NCBI GenBank assembly: GCA_038373865.1
Contig: JAXGGA010001116.1
Coordinates: forward strand, 62,001 to 126,000
From: Uloborus plumipes
Taxonomy: Eukaryota > Arthropoda > Arachnida > Araneae > Uloboridae
Direction: 5' to 3'
DNA: 64,000 bases
The notes beneath the pieces were generated by a model. It was given only the letters and a program-made list of their open reading frames with translations. It had not been told where the DNA came from and did not search any database. Below are positions 11,564 through 23,926 of the stretch, piece after piece (the first letter of the stretch is position 1; each line of letters starts with the position of its first letter). The position numbers and the translations under genes are program-made.

Positions 11564-14377
11564 GGGTCATTCCATTTTAAATCAACAAATGGGGTGCGCA
11601 TCAGCATTTTTGATTTTGATGAAAATTTGCATGTGTATTCCTTTTACTTCCCAGAGCTCAAAATAGTGTTCATTTTATTTTTAAAAAAATTACCCTTTGA
11701 TATATAGGCCATTTTTGTTGTTGGCAACAGCGAAAATCGGGCGTTTTGATGCTTTGTCTTATAAACTATAACTTTTTTTCTATCAAAGATTTTGAGCTCA
11801 AATATAGCTCATTGGAAAGCTAAGACAAAGATCTTTTGATATATGCTATCAATAAATTTCAGATTTTAAAAAAATATTTATTTTTTCAAGGTCAAAGTTC
11901 ACGACGAAAATGACATTTTTTACTACTTTCGAGCATTAAAAAATCCATGAAGGGTCCAAAGTAACAAGCCGATTTTTTCATCATATATTCATAGTCATGG
12001 TTACTTACTGTATAAAAAAAATTGGCTTGTTACTCTACCCCCCTTATGAGATACGCCCCCCCCCCAAAGTTGTAAATTTTTAAAAAAATTCAATTTTCAA
12101 CGCTAAAAAAATGCATGTGGGGGGCCAAGATAAATTATTTTTCATTTGTGGTACTTTAATTACTTTTTACCAGCTTTCTAATAAAACAAAAGTTGCTTTG
12201 TTATTCAAAGGCGTTTGGCAGATATAAAGGACTGAACTTTCAAAAAATTGCACAAAAACAACACGATTATTCTCATTTTTTTAAATCTCTTTTTTTATTT
12301 AAATATAATTATATACCTTATTCTTTGCCTTAAATGCTAAAAAAAAGACTAAGAAAAGCAATGAAGAAACATATTTAAAGTTTAATAAGATAATTTAATA
12401 TTTTTAACACCTCGGAATATAGAATACCACTGAACATGTCTGATTTTTAAACATCTGATTGCTACCTACAATAGGACTGAGCATTTCTCAACTTCTCTAG
12501 GTTTGTTCATACCATGTGGTCATCCTTGTTCTGGCTTGCTCTCACATGTGTATCTTAGTTGTCTTTCAAATTCTGAAAGAAGTAGGTTGTTGAGCTAGTG
12601 TTTCTGCTGTAAAATCTTGTGAAGCTGATGTGATTTCTTTTCATTTCAAGTTCATTCATATTCACAGAATGTTTTGTTAAAGGTAAAAGAAGAAATTCTT
12701 TAGAATCCTTAAATATAAATTTAAATTTGTCTTTCTACATGTAAACTGTGAATAAGTTATGGATAATCCTAAATGCTCCATAGGAGTTTTTGGGAACGAT
12801 GATAGTAATATTTTAAGTTACAGTAGGCAGTCTACTGTAAATAGTATTTCTGAGTACAGTGATGATGATAAAACTTTATTGAATCTGAGAACTGGGTGTA
12901 AAACTATTGAAACTGTTTGTACCTACCATGCAAAAAAATTTCTTGACAAGTTTTGCCACCTTTATGGAACTTCTTGCTGCATCATCATCACTGTACTCAG
13001 AAATACAGTTTCAATAGTTTTACACCCAGTTCTCAGGTGCAGTAAAGTTTTATCATCATCACTGTAGAGCACTATTAGTACACTCAGAAATACTATTTAC
13101 AGTAGACTGCCTACTGTAACTTAAAATATTACAATCATCATTCTCAAAAACTCCTATGGAGCATTTAGGTTTATCCATAACTTATTCACAGTTTACATGT
13201 AGAAAGACAAATTTTAATTTATATTTAAGGATTCTAAAGAATTTCTTCTTTTACCTTTAACAAAACATTCTGTGAATATGAATGAACTTGAAATGAAAAG
13301 AAATCACATCAGCTTCACAAGATTTTACAGCAGAAACACTAGCTCAACAACCTACTTCTTTCAGAATTTGAAAGACAACTAAGATACACATGTGAGAGCA
13401 AGCCAGAACAAGGATGACCACATGGTATGAACAAACCTGGGCAAGTTGAGAAATGCTCAGTCCTGTTGTAGGTAGCAATCAGATGATTTAAAATCAGACA
13501 AATTTAATGGTATTCTATATTCCCAGGTGTTAAAAATATTAAATTATCTTATTAAACTTTAAATATGTTTCTTCATTGCTCTTCTTAGTCTTTTTTTAGC
13601 ATTTAAGGCAAAGAATAAGGTATATAATTATATTTAAATAAAAAAAAGATTTTAAAAAAAGAAAATAATCGTGTTATTTTTGTGCAATTTTTCGAAAGTT
13701 CAGTCCCTTATATCTGCCAAACGCCTTTGAATAACAAAGCAACTTTTATTTTATTAGAAAGCTGGTAAAAAGTACTTAAAATACCACAAATGAAAAAAAA
13801 ATTTATCTTGCTCCCCCACATGCATTTTTTTAGCGTTGAAAATTGGATTTTTTAAAAAATTTATAACTTTAGGGGGGCATATCTCATAAAGGGGGTGGAG
13901 TAACAAGCCAATTTTTTTATACAGTAAGTAACCATGACTATGAATATATGATGAAAAAATCGGCTTGTTACTTTGGACCCTTCATGGGTTTTTTAATGCT
14001 CGAAAGTAGTAAAAAATGTCATTTTCGTCGTGAACTTTGACCTTGAAAAAATTAATATTTTTTTAAAATCTGAAATTTATTGATAGCATATATCAAAAGA
14101 TCTTTGTCTTAGCTTTCCAATGAGCTATATTTGAGCTCAAAATCTTTGATAGAAAAAAAGTTATAGTTCATAAGACAAAGCATCAAAACGCCCGATTTTC
14201 GCTGTTGCCAACAACAAAAATGGCCTATATATCAAAGGGTAAATTTTTTAAAAATAAAATGAACACTATTTTGAGCTCTGGGAAGTAAAAGAAATACACA
14301 TGCAAATTTTCATCAAAATCAAAAATGGTGATGCAACCACTTTTTTGAAAATTTGTTGATTTAAAATGGAATGACCC
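11564..14377. mobile_element. 2.8 kb palindromic element with 4 bp target duplication
   Basis: The sequence beginning GGGTCATTCCATTTTAAATC at 11564 is repeated inverted to 14377. The arms are about 1.35 kb (11564-12915 and 13006-14377) around a spacer of about 90 bp. CACT occurs immediately outside both ends (11560-11563 and 14378-14381). A 4 bp duplication fits Sola- or Chapaev-type transposons better than mariner or hAT. Shared interior blocks include CTTTGATATATAGGCCATTT (near-match), TCGGCTTGTTACTTTGGACC on the right arm, and CAGTAGGCAGTCTACTGTAA. Both arms contain the start of the same transposase-like frame, so the element looks like a duplicated 5' end. Confidence 0.75.
12759..12980 (+). 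pseudogene. Transposase-like N-terminal fragment in palindrome centre
   Basis: From ATG 12759, 74 codons read MDNPKCSIGVFGNDDSNILS..., a Ser/Asp-rich start, and then a Cys/His segment CTYHAKKFLDKFCHLYGTSC (Cys54, His57, Cys66, Cys73). A C-x2-H...C...CC arrangement of this kind occurs in N-terminal zinc-binding regions of some insect transposon proteins. I recall it in Sola-like elements but cannot verify that. After residue 74 the frame runs into the opposite arm of the palindrome and ends by chance at 13067. A mutated copy of the start lies on the minus strand in the right arm (around 13170). It encodes only a fragment. Confidence 0.35.
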
Positions 14378-14381
14378 CACT

Positions 14382-16213
14382 ACTATTAAGTCTAAATTTA
14401 CGCTGTTTTGATTTACACGGCATGTTCTTCGAACGGGACACCTTAAACGAGGGTCTACTGTACTTAATAAACATAAAAATACTTTGCATTTAAGGTCGGA
14501 AAACCATAACATGGCCAAGGTCTACGTGCAAAATCAAACATTTGTTTTTATAATTCGGGTGGGATGAAGTTTGAATTGATGTTAGTCATTGCCTGTCATT
14601 TAGGGTAACTTTGAGTCGAAATTTCTCTTTTTCAAACTATTAATCCCATGTTTCAATAGTTTTACTGCACTTGCTGGTATAAATCGGAACCGAGATCTTG
14701 AAGAATTGAATAGTTATCCAAAATTAAGAAACTTATTCTTAAATCCATTTAAATCATTTTTTATCCTGTTTCTAAGTTAACTTTTCATTTAGAGTCAGTT
14801 GTTCCAGAAAAGGGGTGCAAAATAAATCACTTTAATAAGGGACACGGTACTTTAAAGCTGAAAAATAAAACTTTTTAATGTTTGAAAGCTCACCCTCTGA
14901 ACTTCACAACAACCACAACAGTTTTAGCATCTGTAACATTGAGTAGAATATTGCAACGAAAGAGCAATTTTAACAACTTCAAAAGTAACTTACAAACAGC
15001 AACTTCAAAATTATATTATAAAATGAGCTGTGTGCACAACATTGCAGAACTTTTTTTTGTAAAATAAGGAATGAAAAATATATTTCAAATTCTTGCAAAG
15101 AAAGTGCAGCACCAGAAATGCTCCATTTTTTTTAATTTAGTAAATCATACTGAAAACCTTTTACCGGTGCAAAATTAACCGGCACGGTTTAAAGTAAACT
15201 GAATGATTATACACAAATCCCACCGGTCAGGGACGAATAGGTTAAGAAGCATTTAATTTCCTTTCTTTCACAATCTATGCTGTTATCAAAAACGGAATAA
15301 AAATAATAAAACGTAAAGAAATGCGGACACTGATATCGGAAAAATAGTTTACTTTCGTATGTTCACAACTACCGATAATGAATAGCAAATGATGAGAAAA
15401 TAACTGAGTTTATAATACATGAAGTTATAATAGTACTATTAATTTCCCCGCTGCTGGGTCAACTGGATGTACATAGAAAATTATTTTTTACAATTAAAGT
15501 TAGTTCATTTGCAGGTGAGAACGAGTAATGTGAAAACGAAACAAGTATGTGAAAATAATGTCATTAGCAACTACGTCAAGAGTTATTTGGCTGGGAAAAA
15601 AATAGGAAATAAAGAGTAGTGGTAATTTCCGACATCATCAAGTCATTGAAGTTTTATTTTGCTTAATTTTCCAACGCAATTTTTTTTAAAAGTCAAGCAC
15701 AGTTACATGAAGAGAAAAGAAAGACAAAAAACACCATTCTATATTATTTAGCCAATTAATTACACTTTATTGAAACCGTTACGTTTCGTCTTTAAGATAT
15801 TTACAAATAAATCTTTTTCATCAATAAAGTCCAAAACTCAAGACTTTCAAGCAGAATCTCAAGATTACTGTTGAAAAACGAAGATCTCGAGAGAAATCCA
15901 AGCTTTGAAAGCCCTGTCTAGAAGTACTAGCTTTAGCAAGTGGGTTTTTGCTATTAAATTTTTAAGTTTTTGTACCTCACCATTAAAGATATTCAAGTGA
16001 TTCTTATGTCATATCGTAAAGTGAAAGCTACGAGTTGGTAAATACAATTCCGATTTTTCATACTGCTTTGTGAAAAACTCGACGCTGTTTCACGATTGTT
16101 GGGCAATGTGAAGATTTGAATTAGGTGTTAATACATTTTAAATGTTATTAAAAGTATTGACTTTATTTTTTTTTGGAGAAAAAATCATACAAAAGAAATT
16201 CTGTTTTTTCTTC
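14382..16213. other. Non-coding, with a solo pogo-like end
   Basis: At 14432-14462 the sequence GGGACACCTTAAACGAGGGT then CTACTGTAC is the complement of a Tigger-type terminus (GTACAGTAGACCCTCG...). No partner end was found nearby, so it is a fragment. A similar partial end (TAGACCCTCATTTTTCGCGG) lies at about 10493. The remaining sequence to 16213 is AT-rich with nothing recognised. Confidence 0.45.
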
Positions 16214-16503
16214 TTCTAAATTTGCAGTTACCTAGCTGTAGTACTGTAAGTCCAACGGCTCAGTGCGCGCTTCCACAACGCAAACCAGCGTTCCATTCCG
16301 GAGCTGGACACTGTCAACTCTGTGTTTCATCCTTTAATCGGGTCAATAAAACCAGTACCGTGCACGTTTGGGAACTAAACACTGGGGAAAGAAGACCACC
16401 TGACTGGAACATCTGCCTTGGCACCCCAGAGCCCTCGATCACGAAAACTGGGACTGGCATATTGGTCCTTGAACCTCATTGGCTGCTGTGCTACCGAGTT
16501 TAA
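16214..16503 (+). other. GC-rich island preceded by a splice-acceptor-like tract
   Basis: About 270 bp here is clearly GC-richer than its flanks and open in one + frame (16222-16503, containing NKTSTVHVWELNTGERRPPD). It follows a strong pyrimidine tract ending TTTGCAG at 16228, an excellent splice acceptor, and a donor-like CTGTAAGT sits only about 20 bases further on. It also contains AATAAA (about 16346). It could be a host exon, a processed-gene fragment, or part of an LTR. I recognise no protein domain. Confidence 0.3.
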
Positions 16504-16723
16504 TTTAGTTGTAGTACTCAGTAGATAATATATTGCAGAAATTTTCCAGTTCTTTCCAAATTCATTTTTTTTTGCAGTAGTTTTAATAGCTTCAGTAAAT
16601 AGGGGATTTTCTGAGTTTTGGACATATCTTAGTCTACTATCAATAACTGGAGAATGGTTGCAGACAAATTAGTTAACCTATTATGATTTGTGCTCTACAA
16701 CATCTCTAATACCACTTTCTAAG

Positions 16724-16974
16724 TTGAAGGGCTTGGAAGATGAAAGGGTTATGAGACAAAACCGAAATTGCGAGTAATTAAAGTTCAAAGTTTTATTGTT
16801 GCAGCTTTTTTGTTTTCTAGTTTGTCGTTAAGTGCGCGTATGAAATTGCTCTAATGACATCTACTTTTTGATGTACCCAGTTTTATTTGCTTACCTGTAT
16901 CCATTGCTTAACATGGTCCAGAGTGTTCATTTTTTAAAATGTAACATAGCCCCTTCATCCTCAAAGCTCTTCAA
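16724..16974 (-). mobile_element. GAAGGGCTTGG-family MITE, copy 1
   Basis: About 250 bp with inverted ends TTGAAGGGCTTGGA and AGCTCTTCAA. It shares its whole length with two other copies in the window (19085-19334 and 40522-40781) but lies in the opposite orientation: GTCCAGAGTGTTCATTTTTT here corresponds to AAAAATRAACACTCTG in the others. It has no coding capacity. The target duplication could not be fixed. Confidence 0.75.
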
Positions 16975-18566
16975 TTATTGGAGAGTTATGAAACATCCTG
17001 CACACCTAAAGGTTATTTGATAACCCTTCACTTAGTTGTGAAACATCCTGCTGTACACATATGACATTATCTAATTTACGTGCCTGAAACTTACTTAACT
17101 CAGGATATTGCAAACTAACACGAACTAGTAGATTAGATACAGAAAATGTTCCTCACCCATACAAATGACTATGGCGTACAATATGCCGATTGTATAAGAG
17201 AAGAGCCAAATTCCAGAAAACTAAAATCAATCCTTTTTCTGCATATTTGTACAGACAAAGTGCTGTCATGCAATGGTGTGTAATTTCAATACTCGAGGGT
17301 AGTTGTTTATTCATGGTCATTTTGCAGATTGCGTGTGACATTGACAATTTTTAGGCTCAATTGTAAGCAAAAGGTAAACTTTTAAATGCAACAAATTTTC
17401 TTTTTCTAAACCTTGGAATTTATTAGCTTTACCTTTGCGGGCAGTAGAAAAAACCCAGCTGTTCACACAAAAACTGTCTCGTTTCAATATGAGTAGACAA
17501 AATAAGTAAAACATGAGTCGTTATGCAATTGTAGTATGAGACTAATGCTAATATATCGGAGAAAAATTATATTGAAAACAAATCCTGCATTCTTCTCTCA
17601 CGTCCTAAAATATGAAGATAGTGCTTTGATCTTGTTATATGTAATATAAGTATCTGTACAAGATAGTGGTGCCCAACCTACTGCCCGAATGTTATATGTG
17701 GTTCACAAAGCTGATCCTCGTAGACAGTTTGTTATATTCATTGTTACTAATAAAACACATCTTCGAGAACCCCCCCAAAAAAAGAAAGAAAAATGAAAAT
17801 CCTCATTTAGCTTAAAGAATGATTGTTGCAAATTCAGGATCAAATAGTCAGAAAAAAAAAACAGATGGAATCTCCATATTGATAAAATATATACAAATGC
17901 TGTTGTGATAACAGTTCTTGGTTTGCAGTTCTATTTTCTTTCCCCGTTTTCTCTTGCCATCGAAAACATTTAAATATCAGTTTATTCCGACGTGTGTTAA
18001 GGCCGTGAAATTAAGCTACATATGAAGAGGGGCAAAAAAAAAAAAAAAGTTGGGCAATACTGCTATATGCCATTCTTCTTTTGGAAGCATTTTTCGTCTT
18101 TTTGCGCATAAATCTGAAAAGAAGTTTTTTGTTTTGCTTTCTCTTTAAATTTAGATGTACATGTGTATCATATTTTATTTGAATGTGCGGATATCAAGCT
18201 GTTTTGATTTATATTCAAAGAAAAAAATATGAATATAATTTATAGTGCATTGTTAAGTATGATTTTCATATGTAACAAGTAGATATTAATGAAAAAAATT
18301 ATTTTCTTGGATTTTCACATAACTTTTTTACATTAGTATATTTTTAAGTGTTAGATAAACCATAAATAATTTTCTCTACTAAAATTTGGTGTTTAAATTA
18401 TTACCAGAACAAGTAGAGGCTGATTGAAAAAGCACATAATATTCTTTAAGCTTTTGGTTCTAGTATGGTAATAAATTCGGAACAGTTAAAAAAAAAAAAG
18501 TATTTTTGGAAAAAAAAGTTTGATTTTAATGTGTTAGTTTATAGTTGGCAGGCATAACCAGAATAA

Positions 18567-18569
<3 letters not shown>
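16975..18569. other. Non-coding, nothing recognised
   Basis: AT-rich DNA. A short direct repeat GTGAAACATCCTGC / TATGAAACATCCTGC lies at about 16988 and 17038. No gene is supported. Confidence 0.5.

Positions 18570-18612
<43 letters not shown>
18570..18612. repeat. (TA)n microsatellite
   Basis: About 43 bases of uninterrupted alternating A and T. It is followed by AGTGGCGTCACTATGGGGGA, and a related GTGACACCCAT motif recurs at 18646 and 18962. This suggests a decayed hAT-like element over about 18613-18975 with no clean right end. Confidence 0.8.
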
Positions 18613-18616
<4 letters not shown>

Positions 18617-19084
18617 GCGTCACTATGGGGGAGGTGTAGATCGCTCTCTGTGACACCCATAAGTAAGTGATGGAAATAAACTAACTGATGATCTAAAGTG
18701 GAAATATTTAAATTCTTAAAATTTCCCACAATTATAATCAAAAATTAATTAATCTATCAAATTTCAACAAAACTATATCACATTATTGAGAGCTACGGCC
18801 CATTTGTAATTTTCGAGTGTTTTAGTTGAATCTTTTGTTATATCGGAAAAAAAGGCTCTAAAATTGTATGAACTTCGTTTACATATAACATCTAAAGTTT
18901 TATGTTCCTCCTTTTTTGGTTAGAGGTAGGGGGCAGACGTCACAAATTATCAATCAACTCTTGTGACACCCATGCAAGGCTTTTCATTGATATATATACA
19001 TACTCGTAGATCTGCTTCTTAATCTATAGAAACTTCGTGCGTACAAAAGTTATATGGGCGAAAAACGATTGACTAAACTGACAG

Positions 19085-19334
19085 TTGAAGGGTTTTGGAG
19101 GATTAAGGGGCTATGTTACATTTTTAAAAATAAACACTCTGGACTATGATAAGCAATAGATACAGGTAAGCAAATAAAACTTGGTACATCAAAAAGTAGT
19201 TGTCATTAGACCAATTTCATACGCACATTAACGACAAAACCAGAAAACAAAAAAACTGCAACGATAAAACTTTGAACTTTAATTACTCCCAATTTCTGTT
19301 TGTCACATTACCCCTTCATCTCCCAAGCCCTTCA
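19085..19334 (+). mobile_element. GAAGGGCTTGG-family MITE, copy 2
   Basis: About 250 bp with ends TTGAAGGGTTTTGGAGG and CTCCCAAGCCCTTCA. It is collinear with the copy at 40522-40781: shared blocks include GTTACATTTTTAAAAATRAA, CTTGGTACATCAAA and ACTTTGAACTTTAATTACTC. It is the inverse of the copy at 16724. Confidence 0.8.
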
Positions 19335-19649
19335 TTTTATACATAGATTTGAGCATAAGATGTGGGCAAAAATCGAGTTTTAGTTAAACCCAAAAAGAAA
19401 GTAGATTCCCGTTATCACTTTTCAGTCGCTATTCCGAAGCAATATGACAGACATATCTGCAAAACAAAGTCGCGTGACATACGCAGAACGTAGCAGACAC
19501 AAAAGTCATTATGCATTGAAAGCAAGACCTTTCAGTTACACTTTTCCCAATGAGCAAATAAAAGTCATTGTCTAAGGACGAAAGAGCCATCATTGATGCA
19601 CATAAAAATTTAACAAGTACTGGTTAGAAAAAGTAGCAAGTTAAAAGTA

Positions 19650-19712
19650 GTACAGTAGAATCTTGTTCACAGCCCTCATTTAACCGGATTTCGAGATTAT
19701 CCAGATTGAATT
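19650..19712. repeat. Solo pogo/Tigger-like end
   Basis: TACAGTAGAATCTTGTTCAC followed by AACCGGATTTCGAGATTATC matches the general form of Tigger termini (CAGTAGA.CCTCGTT...AACCGGA). No opposite end was found within the following kilobase. Confidence 0.45.
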
Positions 19713-20449
19713 TGTAGGGATTTGACGGGAGTTTTTGTGTTTCACTTCGGTAAATGACAGATTTTTTCATTCGTTTCATTGATTCAAATGACGTCAGTCC
19801 AAAATGAAATGAACAGTTGGGAATTTTTAGTACTGTTGGGAACTGAAATGAGCTGTTGGGAATGTGTTAGAAAAAAGATTTGCTCATTAAGGTTTCTATT
19901 TATAAACGGATCTAATTTTACAGCAAAATTATGGCAACTTTGTCCTGGAGAGATGTTTAAAATCTTGGGGACACCAACTCATAAGCCCATTTAAACATAA
20001 AGCTTTCGCCTATTAAGAAATAAGGAGCACTTGGAGCGTTTTCTAAGTTTTTCAATCAGCCAATCAAAACTATTCAAAGTGTTTATCAGCTTACTAATGA
20101 TGCCAAAAACTATCACCGAAGTTTAAAATTAAATATTTGTTCAAAACTAAACAAACTATCAAAAACTTAAAAGTTTCATTGATTTGAAAACCGATCCGTA
20201 ACTAATACGCAATTTAAAGCAAACTAATTATTAGTAGATCAGGCTTTTTTTCAGTTATAGTTACGCCAATTTAGTTCTAGTTGGTGAAAGTTATGTAAGA
20301 ACTACTTATTTGGTGATTATTATAGATAATTTTGTTTTTCAAGGAACGTTAACACAAAATAGATAGCAAAACAAGAACAAAAGTTGCATTAAAATGAAAA
20401 AACGTAAAAGATAACTTACGCACTTAAAAAATAAGCAGTGTAAACTTGC

Positions 20450-20845
20450 AATACACCGCCAACTCGTTCATTTCAATCCATGGTCTGCAGTTTCAGGATT
20501 ATTATGCCCTCATCAGCATGGAATACGAAAGTGAACGAGTTGGAAGCAAAAATCCTCTTATAGAGCAAAGAGAGCCAAAAAAAAAAAAAAAAAACTGGTA
20601 GCTAATGTGAAATTAGAATACCAGCGAGCGACCGCACAGCGCATGTGGGAACGGTACAACTCGTAAATTTTAAGGCAGAGCTCGGGTATAAAGCAATGAG
20701 TAACCACTCCTAAGAAAGGGCTAAGACAGGAACATGCAATACCTCGCCAAATCGTTCATTTCGATCCATGGACTGCAGTTTCGGGCTTATTATGCCCATG
20801 TTCCTGTCTTAGCCCTTGCTTAGAGGCGGTTACTCACTGCTTTAC
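20450..20845. repeat. Direct and inverted repeat cluster
   Basis: A block of about 58 bp (CGTTCATTTCAATCCATGGT...GGATTATTATGCCC) at about 20464-20510 recurs at about 20752-20797. Separately, GAGTAACCACTCCTAAGAAA...GGGCTAAGACAGGAACATG (20698-20739) is inverted at 20798-20838, forming a hairpin with arms of about 40 bp and a loop of about 60 bp that encloses the second block. The family is unknown. A poly-A run of about 16 lies at 20579-20594. Confidence 0.65.
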
Positions 20846-22626
20846 AGTGTAAACTGTTCGAAAGCTCTACTTCGGCGGTGCGATAGTTATCACCTTCAAG
20901 AACCACTTGCTTTTACAATGCATTTTTCAACTGCAGAATTAAGCATGAATATGTAAGTAGTGTACTATAGCCGCAGCCTTAATAGTACACAGTAGAGTGT
21001 AGCCTTAATAGAGAGAAGTTCTGGATGGGTTCAGCTAGTAATTAATGTATATCAAACGTTAGAAAGAGCCGAATACAAAAGTAAACTCTTCTGGCGGATA
21101 AGACAGCTTTTTATACCTAGTTAAACATTAATTATTCGGCTCGTAATTAGGCTAGAAAACTCTGAACATCAGTTTAATATACTTCTTTTCTACTTTTAAA
21201 CAGGCATTTCTAAAAGCAACATCCAAAAATTTTATTGAAGACATTTGTTCTTACTGCACGCACAACTATTTGCGTGAATGGGCATAGTTCAATAATTTTC
21301 AACACTTATTAAAGTAATAAATAACAATCCATGTGTTACCCATACGTTAAATATTTTGCATTCCGTACAAAGATATTGCCTTAAAAATAAGAAAAGCAAT
21401 ACAGATATACTTGAACCAAAAACCATGAAAATATATTGCTGTTTGAAGTTTTATTGTTCAAGTTGTAAAATTCTCCACCCGACGCTTGCGATGAAAAGCG
21501 TACATGTTGACAGAGCAATGATTCTCAGCAATTGAGAGAAAAAAAAAACTTTATTTCACCTCATCTGGGAAAATTCCTTTACAACATTTCCGACGGCATG
21601 TTTCGCATGTTTGAAACGTGTAAGGCAATTACAATAAAATAAATTGTAAATCATTCTCTCTCTCGAGAATAACAATGACATCACATTTTTCTTCTGCTTT
21701 TGTCAATTTTCAGTAATTAAAGTGCAACGGAAAAAAGGTGGAATTTTTAGACAGCGTGATGCTTTTTATGAATGAAGGCAAAATTTCGTTGTACCAGTAT
21801 AGTTAAAAAATAATGCTGCTAATAATTTATTGAAAAGAATGCCATACATTGTTAATCATGACCTTGGAGAATTAGTGAACATAAAAATGAATTTCTCTTT
21901 CTTATGGTCAAAAGGTAGGGAATTCTGGTAGTTTGAAAATATGGAGCTTTGTTGGTTTAAAAATAAAAAAAAAAGGTATGAAGTTTTACAAGAAACTAGA
22001 GAGAAAATAAAAGCAAGAATGCTCAGGATGCTACTTAAGAAAAAATTTCTTGACTCAACTCCTATTCATAGATATAAATAAATGCAATATTATGCAATGA
22101 AGTTACCTTTTATCTGAAGTACAGAGAAGGGTAAAATAGAGATTTGGCTATTCAAACGATTAAAAATACTGAGTTACTGGGATGAGCCCTCTGTGTTGTT
22201 AATCTAGATTCATCTGTTTGGCATATAATTTTACCCCTGTTGGGATAACGTGGGAAGCTACCTTCTGAGGCTATTGATAACTTTTAGATGTCTTGTTAGC
22301 TTCTCTGATGTATTGCTTGTAAATTGACATTTCAAGTCGATGGCACTTTAGAATTCAAAATATTCTACTACCTCTTTTAGTGAAATGCAGAAAAAAGTGT
22401 TACATAGGGAAAAACTTTTCATAACTACCAGGTCCAATTTAACAAATGATTTCGAATCCCTTAATACAGATATCATACTTGAAGAAACTTTTAAAATTTT
22501 AATTTTTCCACTATTTCAGATGAAAGAATGTCGTCGATTTGACAAGTTTTCTTCGTGACATATTGAAATGCCCTCTAGCCAAATATTTCGTTGTTGCCTT
22601 CAGTGTATTGTCGTCACTAGACTAAC
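20846..22626. other. Non-coding, nothing recognised
   Basis: AT-rich sequence without supported coding, RNA or repeat features beyond short homopolymer runs. Confidence 0.5.
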
Positions 22627-22630
22627 TTAA

Positions 22631-23130
22631 CCCTTAACTTCGCAATTTTTTAAATTTCTATGAAAACATTATATCAGTTAGTTCTCAAGTAATAATAAAG
22701 ATGAAAAATATTGAAAAAAAAGCAGTTTTAAATTGAATTTCAGTCATTGTTTTGTTTGCGGCAAGGTATAAGTTTCATCAAATTTCTTAAAAATGTTTTT
22801 CAATAGAGAATTAAAATTTTAAATGAACGTAAAATGTTCCAATTTCTTACCTGGTAATTTATATCTTCAATAAACAAGAGGAAGCATACAATATAACGTA
22901 TTCTTTTTATAGTAGTAAAGACACAGTTCTGAAGCATCAGATGTTTTTATAATTATTGTGATTACTGAAAAAAATGTGCTGTCAACTAGTGACAAAATTA
23001 GCATGTATTTCGTTGCATGTATTTCGTTTTTTTTTTATCAGCTAACTGATTTGTATGTAATTAAAAAAAAATGAGTCTTTTAAATTAAATAAATCATATG
23101 TTGCAGAAATGCAACGTGGGAAGTTAAGGG
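22631..23130. mobile_element. piggyBac-type MITE (TTAA target)
   Basis: A 500 bp element with ends CCCTTAACTTC and GAAGTTAAGGG. It is bounded by TTAA on both sides (22627-22630 and 23131-23134). A TTAA duplication with termini beginning CCC is the signature of piggyBac transposons. There is no transposase coding. The identification rests on termini and target only. Confidence 0.65.
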
Positions 23131-23278
23131 TTAAGTTAAGGTAACATTTACGTCAGTTTTGGCGGTTCATTGCAAGTTCAGCACGTGGAAATCATTTATT
23201 TCGTGTGCTTTTTAAAGTATGCTTATAAAGTACATGCTGAAGTGTTTCATTGATTATCGCGAACTATACAGGGTGTCC

Positions 23279-23922
23279 ACTCCTATCGTGGACCAATAGC
23301 TACTTTCTTAACCGTTAGAGATAAGCATATAGTTCATTTAGGAAAAAGTCTCTAAATTATGAAAGTAATTTTGGGTCTATTCAATGTTTTTCAAAAAATC
23401 AAATTTTGAAAGAGTTACGAAATTTAAATTTTTATACAGCCCCCCAATCCTATCAATCATATTTACTAAAACATTCTTGACACTGTAACGTTTAAAACTA
23501 AAAAAAAAAATCACTCTTCTACCACAAAAATTGACCGAGTTATGACGTTTTGAAAAATCAAGATTTTGAAGGATTTCGCATACGGTCTCTTACGTGATCT
23601 CTCGATGACGTCATGAAATAATGCAAAATCTTGATTTTTCAAAACGTCATAACTCGGTCAATTTTTGTGGTAGAACAGTGATTTTTTTTTAGTTTTAAGC
23701 GTTACAGTGTCAAGAATGTTTTACTAAATATGATTGATAGGACTGGGGGGGCTGTATAAAAATCTAAATTTCGCAACTCTTTCAAAATTTGATTTTTTGA
23801 AAAACATTGAATAGACCCAAAATTTCTTTCGTAATTTAGAGATTTTTTCCTAAATGAACTATATGCTTATCTCTAACGGTTAAGAAATTAGCTATTGGTC
23901 CACGATAGGAGTGGACACCCTG
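23279..23922 (+). mobile_element. CAGGGTGTCC palindromic MITE, copy 1
   Basis: The 644 bp element is almost one long hairpin. CAGGGTGTCCACTCCTATCG at 23279 pairs with the exact complement at 23922, and the match continues through most of both arms (for example CTTAACCGTTAGAGATAAGC and CATTGAATAGACCCAAAATT). The turn lies near 23600, in a TGACGTCATGA stretch. It is flanked by TA/TATA, giving a TA target, so it is probably mariner-related. No coding is present. Confidence 0.85.
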
Positions 23923-23926
23923 TATA

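Noticed and set aside
22627..23137. Telomere-like TTAACCC repeats
   Set aside because: AACTTAACCCTTAAC occurs once at each end in inverted orientation; this is a TTAA-flanked transposon terminus, not a tandem telomeric array.
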